Source: Nitrospina sp.
GTDB lineage: Bacteria; Nitrospinota; Nitrospinia; Nitrospinales; VA-1
NCBI GenBank assembly: GCA_003545625.1
Contig: DODH01000098.1
Location: forward strand, 1-5,011
Length of the DNA: 5,011 nucleotides
Direction: 5' to 3'
Shown: positions 1-4,918 of the stretch, one piece after another
Layout of the letters: the number at the start of each line of letters is the position of its first letter
Position numbering within the stretch: position 1 is the first letter of the stretch
Translations under genes and position numbers: made by a program
The notes under the pieces: model-generated
What the model saw: the letters and a program-made list of their open reading frames with translations, nothing else
What the model was told of the DNA's origin: nothing
Database searches by the model: none

Positions 1-503
1 ACTTCATCGGCAAACCGGTGTAATGTTTTTCGAAACAGATCACGCGAAGCCCGATACCGTTTACCGAGAAGAAACCGTTTATTTACTGCATCATATAATC
101 GGAAAGTGAAAGCCTGGCCTTTTCCATTTCTCAGCACACTATATTCCGTTTTGATGAGCCACTGGGCTCCTAACTGACGCCAACTCCTATAGTCCACTCC
201 CTGTCTGGAGAGCTCCATCCTTTCCAAATCCTCAAAGACCGGCTTTTGAAGGAGCGTAAACCATTCGGAAAGCACCAAGTCCTTTTCCAAAATCTTTTTA
301 GCCTCATTGCCGATCCCCATAAAATCGGCGATGGAGTCATCCAAAACAAAATCTGTAACAGCCACGACAACTTTTTTATGCGTCTCGCGTTCCAAATCTA
401 TGCGGACTCGCGGATCTGCCAATACAGCACGGACTGGTAACAAAACCAAAACCATTAAAAACAGGGATAATTTAAAACCAGCTCTATTCGTCTTGGGGAA
501 CAT
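1..503 (-). CDS. tolB: TolB N-terminal part, Tol-Pal periplasmic protein (cut by left edge)
   Basis: This is the first 167 codons of a gene read from 503 leftwards, with no stop before the window edge. The start ATG (503-501) begins a signal peptide: Lys4, Arg7 and Lys11, then a hydrophobic stretch at residues 12-24 and a likely cleavage after VLA (residue 29, before DP). The mature part fits the TolB amino-terminal domain, with a VAVTDF strand, helices around FMGIGNEAKKILEKDL, the segment LGAQWLIKTEYSV and a strand FTFRLYD. TolB is a periplasmic protein with an N-terminal domain that contacts TolA and a C-terminal beta-propeller that contacts Pal; the propeller would lie off the left edge. 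The start overlaps the tolA stop by 20 bases and has no clear Shine-Dalgarno, so translational coupling to tolA is inferred. The call rests on the fold pattern plus the position after tolQ, tolR and tolA. Confidence 0.85.
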   Translation of the reverse strand, partial: MFPKTNRAGFKLSLFLMVLVLLPVRAVLADPRVRIDLERETHKKVVVAVTDFVLDDSIADFMGIGNEAKKILEKDLVLSEWFTLLQKPVFEDLERMELSRQGVDYRSWRQLGAQWLIKTEYSVLRNGKGQAFTFRLYDAVNKRFLLGKRYRASRDLFRKTLHRFADE

Positions 504-1788
504 ATTTAAAATACATTTCTAGGTGAAGGTTAGATGCCTTTAACTCTTTGGGAAACTCAGGAAAAGGCACCGAATCCAGAACCGCCCTGACAGCCAGAGC
601 ATCCAGATCTTTCACTCCTGAGCTTCTTTTGATATGAGGCTTATCGATATTACCACCGCGAAAAATAAAAAAAGAAATCACAGCTTCCCGATTATGTTCT
701 TGGGCTAAAAGTTCTCGCCAATTTTTTATAATCCTTTCCCTAATCATACCGACATACAACGACTGGATATCCGCGCCAGGGAGTCCTTCTTTTTTTGCCA
801 ACACATAAGAATCTCCTGCCTCCGGATCAACTGCGGACTGAGACACCTGAGGTAAATTGCGCAAATTGCTTTGAAAGTCGGACGAATCAAGTTGAGAAAT
901 AGAAATTTCTACCTTCACCGGTTCTGAGCTGACCGAAAATGAACCCAACTTCTCAATCACTGAATTGAAGGATTCACTACTCTTCTGAATTTTTTCTTCA
1001 ATTCCAGGCTCTTCTTTTTCCACATCGGGAACAAGTACGGGTGAAGCATCCAGCTTGGCCAACTGTTCCAACTCTTTCAACAAATCCACTTTAGGAACTT
1101 TGGGCTTTTCAGGCTTCTTCCTCTCAGTAACAGATTCTTGTTGTTTCTCCAAAGAAGCAGGTCCTTCGGAAAGACTTTCTTTCATTTTAAGGTCTTCAAA
1201 GTTCTCCAAGATATCTTCATGCCGGGGAACAGGAGCAACGATCTTTTTATCATTGATCTTTTTATTCCTTAAGGTCTCCAGGTCCTGAAAGATTTTTTCA
1301 GCAATGGGTTTCTGCTTAATCGGTTCAGCAACCTTAGGTTTAATCTTTGGTTTTTCCAGTCGGGCCAACTGGTCCAGTTCTTCAACAAGGTTCGGAGTTG
1401 CCAGAACTGCTTTTCCCTCCAAATTTTTCAGTTCCTCCAGGGCTTTATTGGGCTTGGGAATTTTAATTGCAGGAAGCTTGGCAACACGACTTTTATTTGC
1501 AGGTTTTTTTGGAGCGCTTTTTTTCTCTACAGGTACTATTTTTGCCTTGGGTTTTTTGGCACTTACCTCTTTCTTGGCAATTACCCTGGGTGTCAAAGGT
1601 TTTGAGGCAATCACTTTATATCCAGTCGGTTCACTGACCAGATTCACCATAAATGCCGGGACAACCGTATTTTCTGGAAGCGTGGGTTTAGGAAGAAACA
1701 AAACAACTGTCAATATCAGAAGATGCCAGAAAACAGAAAACACGAGCATCTGATTAAAATCAAAGGACTGAAAAAACTGGACTTTCAT
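484..1788 (-). CDS. tolA: TolA-like energy transducer with TonB-type C-terminal domain
   Basis: This 434-residue protein links the TolQR motor to the outer membrane. Residues about 13-33 form one membrane helix containing S18 and H22 three residues apart, the Ser-x3-His pattern of TolA and TonB helices that engage TolQR or ExbBD. Residues about 55-300 are a long Lys/Pro/Glu-rich periplasmic arm. It carries short leucine motifs near 117-123, 134-144, 166-173, 193-200 and 236-246, such as LVEELDQLARL and LLKELEQLAKL. Residues about 343-430 are a TonB C-terminal domain: VGMIRERIIKNW, then the SSGVKDLDALAVRAV helix, PFPEFP and a final strand EMYFKYV. The enteric TolA C-domain looks different, so TonB-family protein is a fair alternative name; position between tolR and tolB favours tolA. 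The ATG start (1788-1786) has no good Shine-Dalgarno, because repeat A ends about 7 bases upstream and occupies that region. Confidence 0.82.
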   Translation of the reverse strand: MKVQFFQSFDFNQMLVFSVFWHLLILTVVLFLPKPTLPENTVVPAFMVNLVSEPTGYKVIASKPLTPRVIAKKEVSAKKPKAKIVPVEKKSAPKKPANKSRVAKLPAIKIPKPNKALEELKNLEGKAVLATPNLVEELDQLARLEKPKIKPKVAEPIKQKPIAEKIFQDLETLRNKKINDKKIVAPVPRHEDILENFEDLKMKESLSEGPASLEKQQESVTERKKPEKPKVPKVDLLKELEQLAKLDASPVLVPDVEKEEPGIEEKIQKSSESFNSVIEKLGSFSVSSEPVKVEISISQLDSSDFQSNLRNLPQVSQSAVDPEAGDSYVLAKKEGLPGADIQSLYVGMIRERIIKNWRELLAQEHNREAVISFFIFRGGNIDKPHIKRSSGVKDLDALAVRAVLDSVPFPEFPKELKASNLHLEMYFKYVPQDE

Positions 1789-1842
1789 GATTCTAAAGGG
1801 GAACTCTATTTATTCGTTAATTTTCTCTACGGCACCAGCGTG

Positions 1843-1860
1843 ATACCCCATTCGGGGCAT
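1843..1860. repeat. Hairpin in repeat A (CCCC-ATTC-GGGG)
   Basis: ATACCCC and GGGGCAT flank a four-base ATTC loop and pair over seven positions with one G-T wobble on one strand. No T-run follows on either strand, so it is a repeat-associated hairpin and not a standard intrinsic terminator. A near copy in opposite orientation lies at 1962-1977, and a shorter form occurs in repeat C at 4999-5009. Confidence 0.65.
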
Positions 1861-1961
1861 GAAGGTTAATGAACGAACATAACTCGCTGGACCCGACTAG
1901 CAATGGTTCATCAAGCCGAGATACTCTTTGCTCGCGGACGTAATGTGTAACCTTAGCCTTC

Positions 1962-1977
1962 GTGCCCCGAAGGGGTA
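1962..1977. repeat. Second hairpin in repeat A (CCCC-GAA-GGGG)
   Basis: CCCC (1965-1968) and GGGG (1972-1975) flank a three-base GAA loop. Read as its reverse complement, TACCCCTTCGGGGCAC nearly matches the first hairpin TACCCCATTCGGGGCA at 1844-1859, so the two can either fold alone or pair with each other across the element. No T-run follows. Confidence 0.6.
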
Positions 1978-2041
1978 GAAAGTTATTGCTATCTGCTCCC
2001 GGCAACTCGCTGGCGGCCAAAAGCAATTTTTAGAGATACCC

Positions 2042-2434
2042 TTAAGGTTCTGTCACCATCCCAATATTTTGCACCCCAGCCTGCTTCACGGTGGATAAGA
2101 CATGCATAATGAAACCATAATCCAGGGTCTTGTCCGCCCGCAAATATACTCCGCCTTCTTTATTGGCTTGGATATACTGCTCCACATTACGGGTTAACCC
2201 CATCAGGTTCGCCAGTTCCTCCTGCTTCCAGAATATTTTTTTATTGCTCTTCAAAGTAATAGTTGGGATTTCTCTGATGGTAATTGGGGCGATTGATTCT
2301 TTCGGAAGCTGGACCTCCATGCCGTGTTGCATGAGTGGTGCTGTTATCATGAAAATAACCAACAATACCAGCATGACATCCACAAAGGGCGTCACGTTAA
2401 TTTCCGCCAGATATGGTCTTCGGTGTTTTCTCAT
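2042..2434 (-). CDS. tolR: TolR, ExbD/TolR-family inner-membrane motor subunit
   Basis: This 130-residue ExbD/TolR protein has a short basic cytoplasmic start (MRKHRRPYL), the family motif AEINVTPFVDVMLVLLVIFM, and one membrane helix at about residues 17-35. D19 in FVDVML is the conserved membrane aspartate that carries protons with TolQ. The periplasmic domain follows and ends in IGMVTEP, close to the enteric TolR ending. It works with TolQ to couple proton flow to TolA movement. It starts 44 bases after tolQ at ATG 2434-2432; the leader is AT-rich and shows no strong Shine-Dalgarno, and no better in-frame start exists before an upstream stop at 2471-2473. The TAA stop (2044-2042) lies on the border of repeat A. 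ExbD is the alternative name, but the tolB neighbour argues for Tol. Confidence 0.92.
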   Translation of the reverse strand: MRKHRRPYLAEINVTPFVDVMLVLLVIFMITAPLMQHGMEVQLPKESIAPITIREIPTITLKSNKKIFWKQEELANLMGLTRNVEQYIQANKEGGVYLRADKTLDYGFIMHVLSTVKQAGVQNIGMVTEP

Positions 2435-2478
2435 AAACGATTTTATTTCAAAAACCGGGAGAAGGATTGCTTAACAAG

Positions 2479-3240
2479 TCACGAAATTTCATGTGATATT
2501 TCCTCCTCCGGTTCCCGCACAAAGTTTTTTTCTGCCATGTAACCAAAATCCTGCGTAAAATCATCCATAACAGATGTAAAGAGTACAATTTTGTTATTAA
2601 AGTAATTGAAGAATATGACCGCCGGAATTGCCGTCACCAGCCCCGCGGCGGTTGCGATGAGCGCCTCCGCGATTCCAGGTGCCACACCCCCTATACTGGC
2701 TGTACCCTGCAACCCAATGGACCGGAAAGAATGCATGATTCCCCAAACAGTCCCAAACAACCCAATAAAGGGAGTCGTACTTCCCGTTGTAGCCAGAAAC
2801 TCCAGTCGGCGCGACAGGCGTTCCACTTCTCGGTTGATGGTTTTATTGAGGGCAAGATTAATGCCTTTCAAGTCTCTGGGGGTTACCGACTCTCCCCCGG
2901 GCGTTGGGGGTTCCCCACGCTTTTTACGTTCTTCCTTGGCCATCTCCTGAAAAATATAAAGTTCACGATAGCCAGTCAGGAATATCCGGGCCAAGGGGCT
3001 GACCCGCAACTCTTTCGCAAAGTTATAAATATGCGTCAGGTTTTCCGTCTTCGAGAAAGTTTCCAGAAATCGATCGTTTTCATTTTTCGCCACTCGATAG
3101 GTTCTGAACTTGTTGATAATGATAGCCCATGATACAACGGAAAATATCAGGAGCAAAAGCAGGACACCTTTGGCCATCAAACTCGACTGCACGACCAACT
3201 CAACAAGGCTTATGGGGTTATCAGAAATTACATTTTGCAC
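2479..3240 (-). CDS. tolQ: TolQ, MotA/TolQ/ExbB proton-channel subunit
   Basis: This 253-residue protein is the channel subunit of the Tol motor. Membrane helices are visible at about residues 22-43, 148-171 and 188-213. The family signature is clear: TPFIGLFGTVWGIMHSF followed by APGIAEALIATAAGLVTAIPAV. T164 (FGTVWG) and T197 (LIATA) lie 33 residues apart, the same spacing as the conserved pore threonines T148 and T181 of ExbB. Residues about 101-122 are a charged, Pro/Gly-rich segment (KEERKKRGEPPTPGG) that looks inserted in the cytoplasmic loop and explains most of the extra length over the usual 230 or so. The start is GTG (3240-3238), chosen because AAGAGG at 3252-3247 lies six bases upstream and the encoded N-terminus aligns with TolQ. 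It is the first tol gene, followed by tolR. Confidence 0.93.
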   Translation of the reverse strand: MQNVISDNPISLVELVVQSSLMAKGVLLLLLIFSVVSWAIIINKFRTYRVAKNENDRFLETFSKTENLTHIYNFAKELRVSPLARIFLTGYRELYIFQEMAKEERKKRGEPPTPGGESVTPRDLKGINLALNKTINREVERLSRRLEFLATTGSTTPFIGLFGTVWGIMHSFRSIGLQGTASIGGVAPGIAEALIATAAGLVTAIPAVIFFNYFNNKIVLFTSVMDDFTQDFGYMAEKNFVREPEEEISHEIS

Positions 3241-3246
3241 ACGGAA

Positions 3247-3252
3247 CCTCTT
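3247..3252 (-). promoter_or_regulatory. Ribosome binding site deciding the tolQ GTG start
   Basis: On the minus strand AAGAGG lies six bases before the GTG at 3240-3238. An ATG at 3233-3231 is in another frame and followed at once by TAA, so GTG is the best start. Confidence 0.6.
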
Positions 3253-3326
3253 CGCAGGAAAATGAGGCCCAAAGGCAGGACGCCAAAAGGTAAAATTTTA
3301 TTTTCTTCTAAATAAATCAACAGCTT

Positions 3327-3355
3327 ACTTTAATTAAATCCTCGGTTTAAGTCAA
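3327..3355 (-). promoter_or_regulatory. Candidate sigma-70-type promoter for tolQRAB
   Basis: On the minus strand TTGACT (3355-3350) is followed after 17 bases by TAAAGT (3332-3327), five and four of six matches to the consensus boxes. It lies in the AT-rich gap between efp and tolQ, leaving a leader of roughly 80 bases before the GTG. The same gap (3241-3439) also holds two 10-base direct repeats, CGCAGGAAAA at 3253 and 3365 and AAATTTTATT at 3293 and 3354, of unknown meaning. I see no intrinsic terminator for efp here, so read-through from efp into tolQ is possible. Confidence 0.4.
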
Positions 3356-3439
3356 ATTTTATTGCGCAGGAAAAACAAGAGACTATATAATCATAGCGAA
3401 CTCAAACAGGACGCAACATTCCTTCTCCGGTTTGCAGAA

Positions 3440-4012
3440 TCATTTCTTCACCCGTTCCAAATACTCTCCCGAGGAAGTCGAAACGCGCACCAATTCACCA
3501 ATTTGGACAAACTGCGGCACTGTCACAACAAGGCCGGTTTCAAGTGTTGCCGGTTTTCCGGAACCAGAAGCGGTGGCCCCTTTCAGAGGGGGATCGGTAT
3601 CGGTCACCTTGAGTTCCACGCCTTCGGGGAAAGACACACCAATAGGACTGTCATCACAAAACTCGATCATTATTCGGGCATTAGGCAGAAGGAATTTTTT
3701 GTCATCGCCTATGATTTTTTCATCCAGAAACATCTGCTCATAAGTTTCGCAGTTCATAAAACAAAGGCCCGAAGGATCATCATACAAATATTCCATCTCG
3801 ACTTGTTCCATTTCGGCGCGTTCAACCGACTCATCGGCGCGAAACTTGATTTCTGTTTGCGTTCCATCCTTCAATTTTCTAAGCTTGGTCTGCATGGAGG
3901 CCTTGCCTTTTCCTGGAGTGCGATGTTCGGCCGACATAACACGATATAAATCACCCTTAATTTTAATCACATGACCGGGGCGAAGGCCATTACCATTGAG
4001 AAAAGCAACCAT
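3440..4012 (-). CDS. efp: Elongation factor P
   Basis: This 190-residue protein matches bacterial EF-P in length (enteric form 188). EF-P enters the ribosome next to the P-site tRNA and relieves stalling at consecutive prolines. The N-terminal KOW-like domain covers about residues 1-62 and carries the tip loop TPGKGKAS, where K35 corresponds to the modified K34 of the E. coli protein; the PGKG context resembles the lysylated type, though no modification gene is in the window. The middle OB domain covers about 66-125 (YLYDDPSG, CFMNCETYEQM). The C-terminal OB domain has DTDPPLKG, SGKPATLETG, VPQFVQIGE and SGEYLERVKK. The ATG (4012-4010) is supported by AGGGA at 4026-4022, nine bases upstream. 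It is divergent from the methyltransferase gene, and repeat B lies directly upstream. Confidence 0.97.
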   Translation of the reverse strand: MVAFLNGNGLRPGHVIKIKGDLYRVMSAEHRTPGKGKASMQTKLRKLKDGTQTEIKFRADESVERAEMEQVEMEYLYDDPSGLCFMNCETYEQMFLDEKIIGDDKKFLLPNARIMIEFCDDSPIGVSFPEGVELKVTDTDPPLKGATASGSGKPATLETGLVVTVPQFVQIGELVRVSTSSGEYLERVKK

Positions 4013-4043
4013 TCGACAATTTCCCTGAGTTTAGAGTATCTCT

Positions 4044-4071
4044 ATTAATTCGGTAATTTTTTCTACGGCAA
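4044..4071 (-). promoter_or_regulatory. Weak candidate promoter for efp inside repeat B
   Basis: On the minus strand TTGCCG (4071-4066) and ATTAAT (4049-4044) are 16 bases apart, each matching four of six consensus positions. Both boxes lie in the left end shared by repeats A and B. It is a weak match; the real efp promoter may lie elsewhere in the 4013-4258 gap. Confidence 0.2.
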
Positions 4072-4077
4072 TTCGCA

Positions 4078-4098
4078 GACCCTTATTTCATAAGGATC
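4078..4098. repeat. Central hairpin of repeat B
   Basis: CCTTAT (4081-4086) and ATAAGG (4090-4095) pair perfectly around a TTC loop; the stem extends to nine pairs with one mismatch (GACCCTTAT against ATAAGGATC). It sits at the centre of the element. No T-run follows. Confidence 0.6.
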
Positions 4099-4164
4099 GC
4101 TCATGGCCAAAAATAATTTTTAGAGATGCCCTTTTGGTTTGTTGAAGCAGGATAGAACGAATTA

Positions 4165-4192
4165 TTCACCCTCTAGATCAAACGATTATCAT
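4165..4192 (+). promoter_or_regulatory. Weak candidate promoter for the methyltransferase gene
   Basis: TTCACC (4165-4170) and TATCAT (4187-4192) are 16 bases apart, with four and five of six consensus matches. An imperfect inverted repeat, CTCTAGAT and ATCATAGAG (4171-4196), lies across the spacer and -10 box and could be an operator, but this is only suggestive. Confidence 0.22.
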
Positions 4193-4243
4193 AGAGCAGA
4201 TGGAAAGAATCAAGGAAAATCCCGCTCCCAACCAGGAAGACTC

Positions 4244-4250
4244 AGGAGAG
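4244..4250 (+). promoter_or_regulatory. Ribosome binding site deciding the methyltransferase start
   Basis: AGGAGAG lies eight bases before the ATG at 4259-4261. This supports that ATG over an in-frame TTG at 4139, which falls at the border of repeat B and would add 40 low-complexity, Ser/Arg/Asn-rich residues before the zinc-ribbon. Confidence 0.65.
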
Positions 4251-4258
4251 TTTTGCCA

Positions 4259-4918
4259 ATGAAATGTCCGGTATGTGATTTTTCAGCCCGTTATCTGGCC
4301 TCCGGAGAAAACCGGGAATACTGGCTCTGCTCACAGTGCCTGGCAATATCCGTTCCTGCCCGCTTCCATATTTCCCCAGACGAAGAGGTCAAACGCTATC
4401 TGGAACACGAAAACAGCCTTGAGAACGAAGGCTATGTCCAGATGTTTCAGGAAAAGCTTTCCATTCTTCAGGCATACGAAATTAAATCGGCACTGGATTA
4501 TGGCTGTGGCTATGAACCCGTTCTAAAAACCCTGCTGGAAAGACAGGGAATTAAGACTGACGGCTATGACCCAAATTTTTTCCCCGACATCCGTTTGGAC
4601 AAGCGTTATGACCTTGTCATCTCCACGGAAACCTTTGAGCATTTCAGGAACCCGGCTCAGGAAATTCCGCTCGTTGCCGACCGGGTAATTCCAGGAGGGG
4701 TTCTCGCGATCATGACCCGGTTTTATCCGGCTGGGGACAAGGAGCTCCTACCCGATATTTTCGCCGACTGGTTTTATAAACGCGATCCGACTCATATTAT
4801 TTTTTACTGCACCGAGACCTTCCAGTGGTTGGAAAAAAACATGGGGTTCAAATTGGTTTTTAACAACGAGTATGATTTTGTGGTATTAAAGAAGCCCGGG
4901 CCCCGCCCGGAGGAATAG
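4259..4918 (+). CDS. Zinc-ribbon class I SAM-dependent methyltransferase, substrate unknown
   Basis: This 219-residue protein has two parts. Residues 3-27 form a zinc-ribbon-like motif, CPVC (C3, C6) and CSQC (C24, C27). Residues about 75-190 form a Rossmann-type methyltransferase core: SAM-binding motif LDYGCGYEP (79-87), an acidic residue ending the next strand in GYDP (D104), YDLVISTETFEHF (117-129), and a PGGVLAIMT strand (145-153). A conserved RDPTHIIFY block (175-183) near the end is typical of small bacterial methyltransferases of the Methyltransf_23 type that carry an N-terminal Cys4 motif. The start is placed at the ATG with a good ribosome binding site, directly before the first CPVC. 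No neighbour points to a substrate; a metabolite, a protein or an RNA are all possible. The GC-rich last codons hold a strong stem at 4896-4910. Its function is not established from sequence. Confidence 0.85.
   Translation: MKCPVCDFSARYLASGENREYWLCSQCLAISVPARFHISPDEEVKRYLEHENSLENEGYVQMFQEKLSILQAYEIKSALDYGCGYEPVLKTLLERQGIKTDGYDPNFFPDIRLDKRYDLVISTETFEHFRNPAQEIPLVADRVIPGGVLAIMTRFYPAGDKELLPDIFADWFYKRDPTHIIFYCTETFQWLEKNMGFKLVFNNEYDFVVLKKPGPRPEE

Larger units (their letters stand above)
1796..2043. repeat. Repeat A: palindromic MITE-like element between tolR and tolA
   Basis: This 248-base non-coding block fills the whole tolR-tolA gap. Its ends are imperfect inverted repeats: 1796-1808 (AAGGGGAACTCTA) against the reverse complement of 2031-2043 (AAGGGTATCTCTA), 11 of 13 matching. 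Inside are two hairpins, 1843-1860 and 1965-1975, which are also near reverse complements of each other, so the block is roughly palindromic about 1910. AACTCGCTGG occurs twice (1881-1890 and 2004-2013). Both ends recur in repeat B, and the core 1878-1904 recurs inverted in repeat C. No transposase and no convincing gene lies within it. The features fit a non-autonomous miniature transposable or REP-like element. The exact borders and any target duplication are not certain. Confidence 0.75.
4032..4135. repeat. Repeat B: short MITE-like element upstream of efp
   Basis: This roughly 104-base element is a shorter relative of repeat A in the same orientation. Its left end 4040-4069 matches 1804-1833 of repeat A at 27 of 30 positions, and 4105-4139 matches 2015-2049 at 30 of 35. 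The ends form an inverted repeat: GTATCTCTATTAATT (4036-4050) against GCATCTCTAAAAATT (reverse complement of 4115-4129). The A core with its two CCCC/GGGG hairpins is missing and is replaced by a small hairpin. It occupies the space between the divergent efp and methyltransferase genes, about 20 bases from the efp start. Confidence 0.75.

Noticed and set aside
170..370. 66-residue minus-strand reading frame within tolB
   Set aside because: It is another frame of tolB; the TolB frame has a signal peptide and continuous domain similarity across the same bases.
1304..1753. 149-residue plus-strand reading frame opposite tolA
   Set aside because: It is the antisense of the Lys-rich TolA arm, which gives a Phe/Leu/Ser-rich translation without any domain or ribosome binding site.
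1817..2026. 69-residue minus-strand reading frame inside repeat A
   Set aside because: It begins with TTG, has no good ribosome binding site, follows the palindromic repeat and has no recognisable domain. It would deserve a second look only if the frame stays open in many copies of the repeat.
1796..2043. CRISPR array, tRNA or known small RNA in the tolR-tolA gap
   Set aside because: There are no regular spaced repeats, no cloverleaf with a TTC loop and acceptor stem, and no riboswitch I recognise. Paired inverted ends with copies elsewhere point to a dispersed repeat.
3362..3949. 195-residue plus-strand reading frame opposite efp
   Set aside because: It lies almost wholly antisense to a clear EF-P gene and its translation resembles no family.
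4139..4258. Upstream in-frame extension of the methyltransferase from a TTG
   Set aside because: The added 40 residues are Ser/Arg/Asn-rich and unlike a domain, the TTG lies at the edge of repeat B, and the ATG at 4259 has a well-placed AGGAG.
4896..4910. GC-rich stem CCGGGC-CCC-GCCCGG as an intrinsic terminator
   Set aside because: The stem is perfect but lies inside the last codons of the methyltransferase and no run of T follows on either strand. Factor-dependent or pausing activity cannot be excluded.
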